Positions 1 to 10,590 of a stretch of 64,000 bases of DNA are shown here, in pieces. This DNA comes from Symbiodinium natans. Its lineage: Eukaryota > Sar > Dinophyceae > Suessiales > Symbiodiniaceae. Made by a program: the position numbers and the translations under genes. Each line of letters opens with the position of its first letter. Positions within the stretch are counted from its first letter, which is position 1. Location: positions 37,501 through 101,500 of the forward strand of contig CAJNDS010002760.1 of the NCBI GenBank assembly GCA_905221605.1. Direction: 5' to 3'. The notes under the pieces were generated by a model. The model had not been told where the DNA came from. It searched no databases and saw only the letters and a program-made list of their open reading frames with translations.

Positions 1-557
1 ACTCTTAATTCAAGATTTCTTTTGAAGCAGCTGGTTCCAAGCCGAACTTTGCGAGACTTTATGTCCCCACCCTCGCCGTGACCTCACCACCATACCCAAC
101 AATTCTGCAACCCTAAACCCTAAACCCTAAACCCTAAACCCTAAACCCTAAACCCTAAACCCTAAACCCTCACTACCGCCGCCGATTGTGGTATGAACAT
201 ATGAAGCAGGGTTTATATTACTGTTACTGGTGAGTGCATATAATGTTCGTTTTTAATATTGGTGAGTGTGCATATAGGGTGTCCATTTGGTGATACAAGA
301 AATATATACCCAACTTCATATCGGGATTCCAAGAGGATGCTTGGCTCTCAGAAGGTTAGATCTTAGGGTTTAGGCGGTTGGTAGGTTCCAGGGTAGGCAA
401 CGTGTTGGGATAAGAGGGCCTCTAGGGTTTCTTTTTTGAGCTTATGAGACAACCCTGTCAGCCCTGAGCCCTATAAGCCCCCTAAACCCTAAACCCTAAG
501 CCCTAAACCCTAAACCTTAAACCTTAAACCCTAAACCCTAAACCCTAAACCCTAAAG

Positions 558-634
558 GCGATGGCAGCTGACTTCCTGACGAAGCACAAGCCACAGAGCT
601 ATCCGGAAGTCAGGGACTCCCAGCAGTGCGCTGG
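558..634 (+). CDS. candidate exon, unknown protein
   Basis: An open island between a C-type array (acceptor-like AAAG at 554-557) and a G-type array. It reads AMAADFLTKHKPQSYPEVRD. There is no clear GT donor; a GA donor at CTG|GAGGG is possible. Codons look protein-like but the island is short. Confidence 0.4.
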
Positions 635-1092
635 AGGGTTTAGAGCTTATAGGGTTTAGGGTTTAGGGTTTTGGGTTTAGGGTTTAGGGTTTAGGTTTTA
701 GGGTTAGGGTGTAAAGGGCTTTTGGGGTTTATGAGGTTTATAGGGTTTAGGGTTAGGGTTTATAGGGTTTATATGGCTTGTAGGGTTTATAGGGCTTCTG
801 GGTCTTATAGGGCTTGTAGGCCGGTTTATGAGGTTTATTGGGTTTTGCGGTTAGGGTTTAGAGGGTTTGCAGGGTTTATTGGGTGTATAAGGTTTATAGG
901 GTTTAGGGATAGGGTTTGTAGGGTGTATAGCCTGTATAGGGTGTGGGTGTATCAGGCTCATAGGGCATGTTTTGGGGTTTGGGCTTCAGGTTGCGAGTCT
1001 TGGGGACAGGAGACAGGGATGACTGAAGGGCGGCGATTCCCTAGACTAGACGGAAAGGGGTAGGTCTTCATGTGTGTTTTGTTTTTGTTTTC

Positions 1093-1118
1093 TTTGGGGG
1101 GGGGGGGGGGGGGGGGGG
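1093..1118. repeat. poly-G tract
   Basis: About 26 consecutive G after a T-rich stretch. Similar homopolymer G or C tracts recur at 12770-12786, 23607-23621, 23773-23790, 25351-25366, 42090-42104 and 48570-48583. Their length in the assembly is unreliable. Confidence 0.9.
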
Positions 1119-1443
1119 CTCTCTGTGTATTTTCCGGTTCAAGGAAACTCTACTCTCTTGGCCTCTTGCAGGGGTATGACCGACAACTTTAGAGACTCTT
1201 GCACCCTCAGGTGCTGAAGACTGCCCCACGACCCAGAATCCCCACACCTTCTATGCCCTAAAACAACCCTACACTCTAAACCCCTAGAAACCCGCAAAAA
1301 ACCCTTCTGAGCCCTTGCCAAGAACAGGTTGCGGGCCTTTGCATCTAAGTCTCTGCCAATTAGGACCCCCTTGAGGGCTCAACTCACTGAGTGTTTCGGG
1401 TTTTGGGCTGCGAGTTCAGGATGTTGGGGTTTTTTCTGGGACC

Positions 1444-1449
<6 letters not shown>

Positions 1450-1481
<32 letters not shown>
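1450..1481. repeat. (GA)n microsatellite
   Basis: About 16 GA units. The 60-90 aa frames that run through it (RERERE on plus, SLSLSL on minus) come from the repeat. Confidence 0.95.
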
Positions 1482-1483
<2 letters not shown>

Positions 1484-1818
1484 AAAGGAGATAGAGATCA
1501 GAGAAATTTGAGGTGGGTCTGTTGGACCCAATCAGTTCATATCCCCCGCAATCATCTCTGCAATATCTACTGTTGTCAACGCGCGAAGATCCGTTTAAGG
1601 CACAATGTTCATCCTCTGCCAACAGAAAGAAGCATGCTTGAACATCATCCCTAAACCCTAAACCCTATACTCTAAACCCTATACCCTAAACCCTAAACCC
1701 CCGTAAGTCCTGCAAACATCTTCCCAGGTCAGCGGCGACAGTAACTGGGCCCCGTGTGGCCCTTGGAGTCACGTTTCCATGCCCTATAGCCCGATAGCCC
1801 TAGACCCTAAACCCTAAA

Positions 1819-1942
1819 CTAGCACCGGGAGTAGGCACTTTTTTCCCCCCCCCTTTTTTTAGGGCTTAGGTTCCCTTATGATTAATCCCCTTAAAACCAA
1901 AAAGGGTACCCTTTTTATTCCTAGGCGACTCCCGAGTGTAGT
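1819..1942. mobile_element. MITE-like element, family C copy 1
   Basis: It starts near CTAGCACCGGGAGTAGG and ends near CCTAGGCGACTCCCGAGTGTAG, which are inverted-repeat ends with a poly-T/poly-C interior. Sister copies at 13735, 32916, 51492 and 59461 share the termini and the core AACCAAAAAGGG. No coding capacity. Confidence 0.75.
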
Positions 1943-1997
1943 AACCCCTGATCCACACAACCGCAGGTTTCCGAACCCCCGACATCATGACACGTGG

Positions 1998-2090
1998 GCA
2001 CTTCTCTAAATAATGGTCCATTTTGCGGTTACGAATATTGGCGGCCCCTATGACTTAGGGTAAACTGACCATATCTCACCAACCGTAGAT
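1998..2090. mobile_element. MITE-like element, family G copy 1
   Basis: Core CACTTCTCTAAATAATGGTCC followed by GGCGGCCCCT, related to copies at 11478, 30728, 37804, 49638 and 58198. The rest of 1943-2400 holds a family O element (about 2190-2285) and otherwise nothing recognisable. Confidence 0.6.
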
Positions 2091-2189
2091 TCGCGCATCA
2101 ACGCTTTGTGTGGGTGGGGACGGCAAGTGGGCTTGGTTCCGTGGTGAGGGAGCGGGGTTCTAGCTAGCTTCTGGGGTATAGCTTATGTG

Positions 2190-2285
2190 GGTTGGTGGTC
2201 TCTTTAAGTAGGGTTCCTGTTTCACAGGGCATATCTAGGGGCCATGTTCCGGGATAAGGGCAACAGATAAAGAGGCCACCTGGTT
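2190..2285. mobile_element. MITE-like element, family O copy 1
   Basis: It carries GGTGGTCTCTTTAAG at one end and AACAGATAAAGAGGCCACC at the other. The second block recurs in reverse complement at 42597-42624. Confidence 0.6.
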
Positions 2286-2503
2286 TAGGGTGTGGTTTTA
2301 AAGGTTTGGAGCTTATGGGGACTTGTGGGGTTCAGGGTTGCCTAATGTCGCCCAAGGAAGAAGCTAGTTCCGATTTCTGAGGTCGTCAATCCCCCCAACC
2401 TGTACCTAACACGATTATTTTTGTATAGAATGCAGGTATCCAGTAACAGAACTGTACCAAATAAGGAAAGAGACCACAATTGGGGTCTAGGTATTCTTGG
2501 CAG

Positions 2504-2606
2504 GTACGTGGATGCAATGGGCAACCCCCTGCCTCCCATCAAGAAGCTGGACGACCTGCCGAACATCAAGGACGCGCGAAATAGGTTTGAGAGACTGCAG
2601 GGATAG
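2504..2606 (+). CDS. candidate terminal exon, unknown protein
   Basis: After an acceptor TTGGCAG the frame is open for 33 codons with GC-rich third positions (start YVDAMGNPLPPIKKLDDLPN, then helical and basic) and stops at TAG 2604-2606. A (CAG)n(AAG)n microsatellite follows, as a 3'UTR could. Confidence 0.5.
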
Positions 2607-2619
2607 CCCTCACACCCAC

Positions 2620-2755
2620 CAGCAGCAGCAGCAGAAGAAGAAGAAGAAGAAGAAGAAGAAAAAGAAGAAGCATAATAATAAGAAGAAGATGAAGAGCCAG
2701 AATAAGAAGAAGAAGAAGAAGCAGAAGGAGCAGAAGAAGAAGAAGAAGAAGAAGC
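2620..2755. repeat. (CAG)n/(AAG)n compound microsatellite
   Basis: A purine-rich trinucleotide tract. A shorter mirror tract, (TCAC)n then (AAG)n then (AAT)n, lies at 3325-3415, so the two bracket the GC-rich island between them. Confidence 0.9.
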
Positions 2756-2869
2756 CCCCTCGTCCGGGGTGGGTGGTGACCGGAGCTTCGGTCTTCACCC
2801 CTCTACTCCGAGGGCACAGCGACAGGGACCTGTTTGCAGGAGAATGGCCCGAGCCTGCCATTCCCTTTT

Positions 2870-3334
2870 TCACAGGAAACGGTGGTGAATGAGTGAGTCC
2901 CCGGAGCGCATGGGTCGCGTTGTGCACGTATATCCGTAGAGGGATCTGCGGAGAAGTGTGCCTGCTGCTTTAGCACGCGGCTGCGCATTGCCCAACGCAG
3001 AGGCGATGTTGTCTGCCTGGCTTAGTACCGAAGAGGGATCTTCGGGCGAAGCGCTTCTTGCATTGGCCTCAGCGAGGATGGCACGCTGTCGTGCCTTTAT
3101 GTCGGTTTTCCGGTGGCGGGCTTGCCTAGTTGTGGTTCCGTGCAAAATGGTGGACAAACCCTCTTGCTTAACCGGGCTTGCCGACCTCAGAGCGTTGTCT
3201 TGTGGTTGGGGCGCGTGCCGGACGTGAACTCCAAGTGGAGGGGGCAATGACGGTTGCGGAGCTCCCGAGGAAGCCGGGAGGGAACAGCGCCAAAGGCACG
3301 TGCCAGCTCGTGCAGTGAGCCAGCACTCACTCAC
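2870..3334 (-). CDS. possible minus-strand ORF, unknown product
   Basis: A GC-rich island of about 550 bp with no telomere-like repeats. The minus frame runs 154 codons and contains a helical, basic/acidic stretch (TTTRQARHRKTDIKARQRAI). An overlapping plus frame (2958-3227, 89 codons) is also open, so the coding strand is unsettled. Flanking microsatellites suggest an inserted sequence. Confidence 0.3.
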   Translation of the reverse strand: MSECWLTARAGTCLWRCSLPASSGAPQPSLPPPLGVHVRHAPQPQDNALRSASPVKQEGLSTILHGTTTRQARHRKTDIKARQRAILAEANARSASPEDPSSVLSQADNIASALGNAQPRAKAAGTLLRRSLYGYTCTTRPMRSGDSLIHHRFL

Positions 3335-3883
3335 TCACTCACCCACTCACTCACTCACTCACTCAAGAAGAAGAAGAAGCAACAGGAAAATACGAATATG
3401 AATAATAATAATATTATGCCATCAACTACTTCCCCTTGGAGCTTCGTTCAGGAGAGGTTTGAAGGTTTTGGTTGTTGGGTTGCCTCTGCGCACATCTACC
3501 CGTCTGTCTCCACTCTCACCCCTAGAACCCCTACAACCCCTAAAACCTCCTACTAACCCCTTCTAGCCCTACACCCCTACAACCCCGACACGACCCCTAC
3601 AATCCCTACAACCCCCTGTGATCCCCCCCCCCCCCCATAGCTCCCCCCAAACCCTAAGCCCTAAACAATAAACCCTAAACCCCTAAAACCCTAAGACTCT
3701 AAGCCCCAACCCTCAACCCTAAACCCTAAAACCCTAAAACACTAAACCCTAAAAACCCTAAACCCTAACCCTAACCCTAAACCCTAAACCCTAAACCCTA
3801 AACCCTAAACCCTAAACCCTAAACCCTAAACCCCTAAACCCTAAACCCTAAACCCCAAACCCCCCACCCCCCCCCCCCCCCCC

Positions 3884-3991
3884 TGCCCTTTATGGGAGCG
3901 CCCAGAAGTAGGATCCCCCGGCGGCCTCCTTGGACCACCTGGCGACATCCACCTTCGAGGAGCCCCCGGGCCCTTGCCGGCGGCCTTGGAT
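3884..3991 (+). CDS. candidate exon, Gly/Pro-rich
   Basis: Lies between a C-type array with poly-C and a G-type array. The frame is open for 36 codons (GGLLGPPGDIHLRGAPGPLP) up to a donor GAT|GTAGGG. There is no acceptor AG at the 5' edge, so the start is uncertain. Confidence 0.35.
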
Positions 3992-4803
3992 GTAGGGTTT
4001 AGGGTTTAAGGGTTTAAGGGTTTTAGGGTTTTAGGGTTTAGGGTTTAGGGTTTAGGGCTTAGGGCTTATAAGGCTTCGGGGTGGTGGCTTTTGGTTGGTG
4101 AAGATCTGCCTGCAGAGGGTGTTAGGGGTCTTGGGGTCTTCTGGCTTTAGGGCTTTAGTACGATAGGGCTACAGAGGGCTCGTCGGATTTTTTTACACGC
4201 TTTTGGCTGAGTTGAGGGCCGTGGGGAGTCCTCCATCACCTCAACGAAGGCGGTTTAGGGTTTAGGGTTTAGGGTTTAGGGTTTAGGGATGTTTAGGGTA
4301 AAGGGTTTAGGGGCTTGGGGTTTAGGGTGTAGGGTTTAGGGCCTTGTCCTTCCCGTTTCTCGGAGTGTCTACTTATCCGGGCGCCGTGCTGTACTTTCGG
4401 GAGCGGGAGGGTTAAGGGTTTAGAGCATTTTCGTGTCTGTCTCCCACAAAACTAAACAGAACCAGCGGCTCAACTGTCTATCCTACACCTCGACCTTGTG
4501 CCGGGACAGGTCCACAAAACCAACCCCCCCCCCTCCCCCGCCCCAACGAAAAGAAAAGCAACGACAACCTTCGCAATCCCTAAGCCCTAAAACCCCTGAA
4601 CCCCCAACCCCCTTCATAAACTCCACGCCCTAAGGCCCTAAACCCTTGATAAACCCCCCCTAATTAGACCGAAATACCCTCCCTAGCCCCTAAACTCCGG
4701 AACAGTATACTTCAGAATCACCCGAACCCTAAACCCTCAACCCCTTCATAGCCACCCTAACCACGGAGCCGCTTCGTGACCCCCCTTCTAAACCCTAAAC
4801 CCT

Positions 4804-4870
4804 AAACCCCAAACCCCAAACCCCAAACCCCAAACCCCAAACCCCAAACCCCAAACCCCAAACCCCAAAC
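4804..4870. repeat. (CCCCAAA)n variant array
   Basis: About nine C4A3 units inside a CCCTAAA array; the variant has been homogenised locally. Confidence 0.9.
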
Positions 4871-4910
4871 CCTAAACCCTAAACCCTAAACCCTAACACA
4901 GCCTTGAATT

Positions 4911-4976
4911 GCCTCTGAGGCCCCGACCCAGTCCCCGCCGCCAGCGGCCTTGTTCGACCAGCTCCCCGCCTACCAG
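4911..4976 (+). CDS. candidate exon, unknown protein
   Basis: It follows a C-type array ending CACAG. The frame reads ASEAPTQSPPPAALFDQLPA and then YQ at the edge of a TTGAGGG-type array. An in-frame TGA just upstream means the true acceptor must lie inside the island. Confidence 0.35.
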
Positions 4977-5699
4977 AGGGTTGAGGGCTCTTTGGGGTTG
5001 AGGGTTTTAGGGTTTAGGATCTTGGGTTCTTTGGGGTTGAGGGTTTTAGGATTTAGGATTATGGGTTCTTTGGGGTTGATGGTTTTAGGGTTGAGGGTTC
5101 TTTGGGGGTTGAGGGTTTTAGGCTTTAGAATTTTGGGTTCTTTGGGGTTAGTGGTTTTAGGGTTGAGGGTTCTTTGGTTTTAGTGTTGAGGGTTCTTTGG
5201 GGTTGAGCGTGTATAGGGTGTTTAGGGTTGAAGGTTCTTTCGGGGTTCAGGGTCGAGGGTTCTTTGAGGGTCAGGGTCCATGAGAAGCCTCCACCCTCCT
5301 CTTGAGCTCGGTTTTCTCACGGGGTCCCTAGCAGGGAACATGTAGGAAGCTTTCCCCCAAGCCCCGAACCCCAAATCCTGAGCGGTTACGCCCTTAAACC
5401 CTAAAACTCTAAACCAATAACTCCCAACCCCTAAACCCGAAACCCTAAAACCCTAAACCACTAACCCCCAACCCCTAAGCCCGAAACCTTAAAACCCTAA
5501 GACCCTACACCCTAAACCCTAAACCCTAAGCCGTAAACCCTAAACCCAGGCTCCCCCCCCGCCCAGTCGACCTGTCCAGGAGGCGGAGGCTCTTTGGTTT
5601 TGATTCCGGGTTCTAGAGTTTGGGGTTTAGGGTTTCGGGTTTAAGGTTTAGGGTTTAGGGTGCAGGGTTTAGGGTTTCGGGTTTACGGTTTTAGGTTTT

Positions 5700-5860
5700 A
5701 GGTTTTAGGTTTCAGGGTCCGGTTTTAGGGTTTAGGGTTTTAGGGTTTTAGGGTTTAGGGTTTAGGGTTTTAGGGTTTTAGGGTTTTAGGGTTTTAGGGT
5801 TTTAGGGTTTTAGGGTTTTAGGGTTTTAGGGTTCTAGGGTTCTAGGGTTCTAGGGCTTAG
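5700..5860. repeat. (TTTTAGGG)n variant array
   Basis: A run of T4AG3 units, the Chlamydomonas-type octamer, continuous with T3AG3 units upstream. Confidence 0.9.
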
Positions 5861-6116
5861 GGAAGCTCCCGAAGCCTATATTTTTGGGCAGGTTTAGGGT
5901 TTAGGTTTAGGGATCAGTCTAAGGATGTGGTTTTGGCAAATGAAAGGAGCCACCAAAACACCAGGGCTTTGGCCAAACACCCTAAACATGCCAAACCCTC
6001 AACGCCAAAGCCCCTAAACCCCAAAACCCCAAACCCTAAACCCCCAAACTCGAACTCCAAACCCTAATTCCCAAACCCCAAACCCCAAACCCTCAACCCT
6101 AAACCCTAAACCTTAG

Positions 6117-6212
6117 GAGCCGGCGCCAGCCCCCGAGCTTCGACGGGAGCGAGAGCACCAGTCCTCTGCCGCCCACGCCTGGTTGCCTGAGGATCCCATG
6201 TACCGAGCTTAG
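6117..6212 (+). CDS. candidate exon, unknown protein
   Basis: Acceptor CCTTAG, then an open frame EPAPAPELRREREHQSSAAH ending in a TAG formed by the first telomere-like unit. A second frame is also open through the island. Confidence 0.4.
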   Translation, partial: EPAPAPELRREREHQSSAAHAWLPEDPMYRA

Positions 6213-6307
6213 GGTTTGGGGCTTGGGGTTCGGGCTGTAAGGCTTAGGGTTTAGGGTTTAGGGTGCTCCGCGAGGTCGCGCGCTGGGATTCGCGCAGTAG
6301 TATGCAG

Positions 6308-6382
6308 ACATGCCCACCCCGAAGACCACCCAGACACTTCTCCTGTGCCACACGAACTTGGATTGCAGCAGCTTTCTGTCAG
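6308..6382 (+). CDS. candidate exon, unknown protein
   Basis: Acceptor TATGCAG and donor CTGTCAG|GTACAT bound 75 nt that are open in two frames (TCPPRRPPRHFSCATRTWIA, or MPTPKTTQTLLLCHTNLDCS). Unusually, a G-type array lies upstream. Confidence 0.4.
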
Positions 6383-6999
6383 GTACATTCAAATCCCAAG
6401 CCCCAGAACCCCAAAAAACTAATCAGAGGTGCCACCGAGGCATTGACAGTACACTGGTCAATGAGAAATCCCAACTTTTCCCAACCAACTGTTGGACCTT
6501 GCAAGCCTATATGCGCCGGACCCTAAACCCAATAACCCTAAACCCCATAACCCTGAACCCCCCAACCCCAAACCCTAAACCCTAAACCCCTAAACCCCTA
6601 TACCCCAAACCCTATTAAGACCACAACAAACAAGGAGTCGGAGTCAGAGCCCCCCCCCCCCCCAACCCTAAACTCTAGAGCCCTGTGGCCCTAAAGTATG
6701 TAGGGTTTAGGGTTTAGGGTTTAGGGTTTAGGGTTTAAGGTTTAGGGTTTAGGGCTTAGGGCTTAGGGTTTAGGGTTTAGGGTTTAGGGTTTAGTGTGGC
6801 CAGGCTCGTGGCACGTCGGCTACCAGCTCCGACCGTCCCGTAGTGCCCTGGTGAAGATCCGAACTGCGGGGGTCGAATTGTAGGGTTGAGGGGGTTGCGC
6901 AAGATGTCGGGGTCTTAGGGTTTCTCGTTTCTTAGGGAGGGGGTCATGGTTTAGACAAGTTTAGACGTTAGAGGTTTAAGAAGTGAAGTAACATGTTCT

Positions 7000-7400
7000 C
7001 GGTTAGCTGTTTGCAATATGTATGTATATATATATATATATGTATATAGTGTGTGTATGTATATAGAGTATATATATATATATGCTGATAGTTAAATATG
7101 CATTTACATGCAATATTCATATACGCCACGAGTAGCATGGTGCCTTTGGGAGGGATTTGGTCTTAGAGCTGCTGTGGTGTGAAATTTGCATCTTTTAGGG
7201 TTTCAGTTCAGGACTGGGGCTTAGGCCCCCAAACCCTGAACCCTAAGGCCTTATAGGTGTTTCAGGCCCCGGGTTTATGAGGTTTAGGCTTTGCGGTTCA
7301 GGGGCGCACGGCTATGGAAACAAAAGTCAAGAAGCGCACGACGCAACTTTTGAGAAGACGGATCACTGTTGGCCCTAAGCCGTTTGCCATACCTTGGGGA
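7000..7400. other. non-coding stretch with (TA)n
   Basis: AT-rich (TA)n microsatellite at about 7021-7082, then GC-balanced sequence with scattered decayed telomere units. I see no exon-like frame here. Confidence 0.6.
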
Positions 7401-7473
7401 CTGCAGGCACCCCCTAAACCCTAAACCCTAAACCCTAAACCCTAAACCCTAAACCCGTGTATTATTGTAGTAG

Positions 7474-7519
7474 CATGGGGAAGTATGACCTCAATGATAC
7501 GGTTCAGTTCCTGCCCAAG
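7474..7519 (+). CDS. candidate short exon
   Basis: Acceptor TAG at 7471-7473 and donor AAG|GTAGGC. The frame reads MGKYDLNDTVQFLPK. The Met could be an initiator or internal. Confidence 0.45.
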
Positions 7520-8448
7520 GTAGGCCTGATAATCTTGACCCAAAGCGAAGGTTCAACCTAAACCTTGAAAACCAATAAACCCCTAACCCCGTAAAATCCT
7601 GGTTGCTCAGGGTTTGACGTTCATTGTACTTGTTGTTTTCGTTTTTGGTAGTAGGGATTTCAGGCTGCAGCGTTTAAGGTGTGGCTTTTAGGGTTAAAGT
7701 CTTCAGTGACATTGTTTAATGTCCAGTGTTTTGGGGGGTTGTAAGAAGAGTTGTTGTTCGAATGCCGATAGCACCAAACGCGGTTTGCAAGCGCTTCAGC
7801 GGTGAGAATTCGCCTGTTGCCCTAGAACCTCAAACCGTTGAGGGTTTAGGTTTCAGGGTTTAGGGTTAAGGGTTTGGGGTTCAGGGTTCAGGGTTTGGGG
7901 TTAGCTCATGATGCTGTCTTGAGGTGCTCGTAGCGCACGAGCGGGCATGGACCCCAGCAGTTGGGCTTAGGACTGGTTGATCTAGGGTTTAGGGTTTAGA
8001 GTTTAGGGGTTTAGGGTTTAGGGTTTAGGGTTTAGGGTTTAGGGTTTAGGGTTTAGGGTCTAGGGTTTAGGGTTTAGGGGTTCCTCTGGGTTTACACGGG
8101 AACTCGAAATTTGGAGAACAGCAGGCAAGTGCACGAAGTCCCCCAAACCCTGCTTAGAGGGTCCTTAAAGGGACGGGGGTGCCAGGGCGGTATGAAACTC
8201 CAGGTTCCCAAATACTCCCTAAACCCTAAACCCTAAACCCTCAACCCTAAACCCTAAACCCCTAAACCCTATCGCCGCACGAATCCCCTCCCTTGAGGAG
8301 CCTATCACCTGAATTGGAAACCCCAAGCCAACCTAAACCCTGAGCCCTAAACCCTCATAGACCCTAAGCCCTCAACCCCGAACAGCAGAAGTGAGAGAGG
8401 TCTCTAGGCCTCAGGCCACGGAGCGCTGGGTTAATGCAGGGTTTTCGT

Positions 8449-8554
8449 GGATGGTACCATTTCCCTTTTTTGGTTCCAGGTTCAAAACCCCCTGATCAAG
8501 TAACCAACCCAAAACAGGGTACCCTTATCATTATCTTGTTGTCGGGCTACCAAG
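8449..8554. mobile_element. MITE-like element, family D copy 1
   Basis: Left part GGTACCATTTCCC, right end GGGCTACCAAG, with interior AACCAACCCAAAACAGGG. Family members at 20569, 24452, 26283 and 41006 share the right end. Confidence 0.65.
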
Positions 8555-8918
8555 TCTTCAGGGGTTTCCTCAGCGCTTTTTGAGGGAGAGTTGTCGCGTT
8601 TAGGCAGGCCCGTGGACGTTTGCCCCTATGAGGTTTTATCAAATTTGGGAAATGGTTTTTGTGGGATGGGTTTGCACGCCATCGCTTTCCTGTCACAGGC
8701 TTTGTCTGTTGGTCCGTACATTGCATTTCCATGTGTTTTCCTGGGCTTCGACCATGTAATCCCTAAATCCAACTGAAAACGCTGAACCCTCTTTGGGTTG
8801 AGGGTTTAGGGCTCAGGGTTTCGGGTTCAGGGTTTAGGTTTTAGGGTTTCGGGTTAGGGTTTAGGGTTTCGGGTTCAGGGTTTAGGGTTTCGGGTTTAGG
8901 GGTTTAAAGCTCCGAAAG

Positions 8919-8980
8919 CCAACCAGTCCGCCCTGGCGCGAGCAGCTAATGCCGCGGGGGGCGAGCGGCAGGCGCCAAAA
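8919..8980 (+). CDS. candidate exon, Ala-rich helix
   Basis: Acceptor CGAAAG and a possible GC donor (AAAA|GCTTTAGG). The frame reads NQSALARAANAAGGERQAPK with GC-rich third positions. A G-type array lies directly upstream. Confidence 0.4.
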
Positions 8981-9003
8981 GCTTTAGGCTTAAGGTCAGG
9001 GTT

Positions 9004-9163
9004 TGGGTGCTTCCCCTTTTACTAACAGTCCTTAATCAGGATTATAGTACCCCCTATAGGGCTTGGGGGTTTCTCCTTATACTAAGAGTCCTTAATCGGG
9101 ATTATAGCACCCCCGAGTATAGTCCCCACTAAGGACTGTTAGTATAAGGGGGAACATCCCAAG
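9004..9163. mobile_element. MITE-like element, family A copy 1 (double left arm)
   Basis: The right arm ends in TATAAGGGGGAACATCCCAA. The left arm (CTTATACTAAGAGTCC) is present twice in tandem, at about 9010-9050 and 9065-9105. Confidence 0.8.
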
Positions 9164-9214
9164 TTTCGGGTCTGAAGATTGGGTTTGAGGTCTTGGGTCC
9201 AGGGTCTTCAGGTT

Positions 9215-9310
9215 CCCAAGAGCCCCCTTTACGTAAGGAATAGGCCTATTAAATCATACTAAGGATCCCAGTATGAGTGAAGGTATATTCCTTACTTAAG
9301 GGGTCTTGGG
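9215..9310. mobile_element. MITE-like element, family B copy 1
   Basis: Ends TTCCCAAGAGCCCC and GGGGTCTTGGG; interior TAAGGAATA...AAGGATCC...GGTATATTCCTTA. Related copies lie at 43000, 43789, 50953 and 57933. Confidence 0.75.
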
Positions 9311-9807
9311 GTTGAGGTTTTTTGGGTTTAGGGCGTACGTGAAGGAATGCTTACGGGAGTAGGTTGAAAGCAGGGTTCGAAGTACCTGAGATTGGGTTGT
9401 CCTCTATGTGGCCCGGCTTATTCCTGTTTGCTTGAAGTTCCCCAAGCCCCTTTTTAGCCTGCTTTGAACCTATGAACCTTCAAACCACTGCCTGGAGCCA
9501 AGAAGGCAGGAAGCCCTGAGGTAAGGCCTAAAACCCGAACCTAAGCCCCTAAACCCTAAACCCTAAACCCTAAACCCTAAACCCTAAACCCTAAACCCTA
9601 AACCCCAAGCCGTGAACCTTGGACCCTTAGAGGGGTAGTCCTCTACATCAAGGTCCCAGGAGGGGAGCAGGCGCTGTTTGTCAAGCCCTGCAGGCCAAGA
9701 TACCCAAGCTACCAGGGAAAGAGGGGAGCGCCAAGACAAAGGAGAAAGGCGAAGTGCGCAACCGAGCAGCGCCCCACCCCAAATCCTAAACTCTGCAGAT
9801 GAGATTG

Positions 9808-9866
9808 CAATAGGGGGTACGATCATCCCGATTAAGGACTGTTAGTATAAAGGGGGACATCCCAAC
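9808..9866. mobile_element. solo right arm, family A
   Basis: Contains AAGGACTGTTAGTATAAAGG and ends in GACATCCCAA. The left arm is missing. Confidence 0.6.
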
Positions 9867-9929
9867 CTATGACCCCTAAACCCTATAGCCCTAAACCCTC
9901 TACCCTTACAACAAACTCGTGGGGGAGAA

Positions 9930-10008
9930 CAGCCAGTAGACAAGGAGATTCTCCCGAGTGCTCACGATTCAGCATAGATTCTCCCGAGTGCTCACGATTC
10001 AGCATTGG
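9930..10008. repeat. short tandem duplication
   Basis: A 28-29 bp unit containing GATTCTCCCGAGTGCTCACG occurs twice, at about 9948 and 9977, head to tail. Confidence 0.8.
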
Positions 10009-10269
10009 GCCCGCCATGAGAACCCGAGCAGCCCTAATTCTTGCACAGCGGTCTAGGGTTTAGGGTTGAGGGTATAGGGTATAGGGTTTAGGGTTTAGGG
10101 TGTTAGTGATAAGACGCTTTTGCATCAATCCCCCCACACGGGGAAAGTGTTGTGCTCTTCAGGCAATCAAGCCCCACAATCATCTCACCCGAATACCTCA
10201 ACCCTGAACCCGAAACCCTAAAACCCGTCTAACCTGAATCCAGGGCTGTCGCGTGCTTCCAAGATTGGA

Positions 10270-10405
10270 ACCATGGGCCCTTAGTATGGTCGCTTGCAGT
10301 TGTTTATAGGGATCCGAAGTACGGGCCCCCAGTACGTATTGTGTACAAGATGGGTTATATAACAAGGGACCCCAACTTAGGGCCCGTACTTGGAACCCTA
10401 GAATA
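10270..10405. mobile_element. MITE-like element, family N copy 1
   Basis: Mirror blocks GGGCCCTTAGTATGG and GGGCCCGTACTTGGAACC around GGGTTATATAACAAGG. Relatives at 26592, 31722 and 37640. Confidence 0.5.
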
Positions 10406-10545
10406 TTTCCCCTCTTTGGGTTAATTACCCTAAACCCTAAACCCCTAAACCCTTAAACCCCTAAACCCTAAACCCTAAACCCTGAACCCTGAACCCCAAA
10501 ATTCAGGGCCCATACTTGGAACCCTAAGCGTGCTGCTCTGTCCAG

Positions 10546-10590
10546 GGCTCTGTTTCGGGCAGCGCTGCCGGCAGCACGGCGGGCTCACAT
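10546..10590 (+). CDS. candidate exon, Gly/Ser-rich
   Basis: Acceptor TGTCCAG and donor CACAT|GTAGGC bound exactly 15 codons, GSVSGSAAGSTAGSH. A second frame is also open. Confidence 0.35.

Noticed and set aside
1-200. Possible chromosome end because of CCCTAAA at 114-170
   Set aside because: The array is about eight units long, has non-repetitive sequence on both sides, and dozens of longer arrays in both orientations lie inside the window.
722-1063. 113-codon frame with GFRV, RVYR and GFIG motifs
   Set aside because: It is decayed TTTAGGG sequence; the motif pattern is that of the repeat.
1416-1622. 68-codon minus frame with a Ser/Leu repeat
   Set aside because: It runs through the (GA)n microsatellite.
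7021-7082. TATA-type promoter
   Set aside because: It is a (TA)n microsatellite with no transcription start or 5' exon in the right place.
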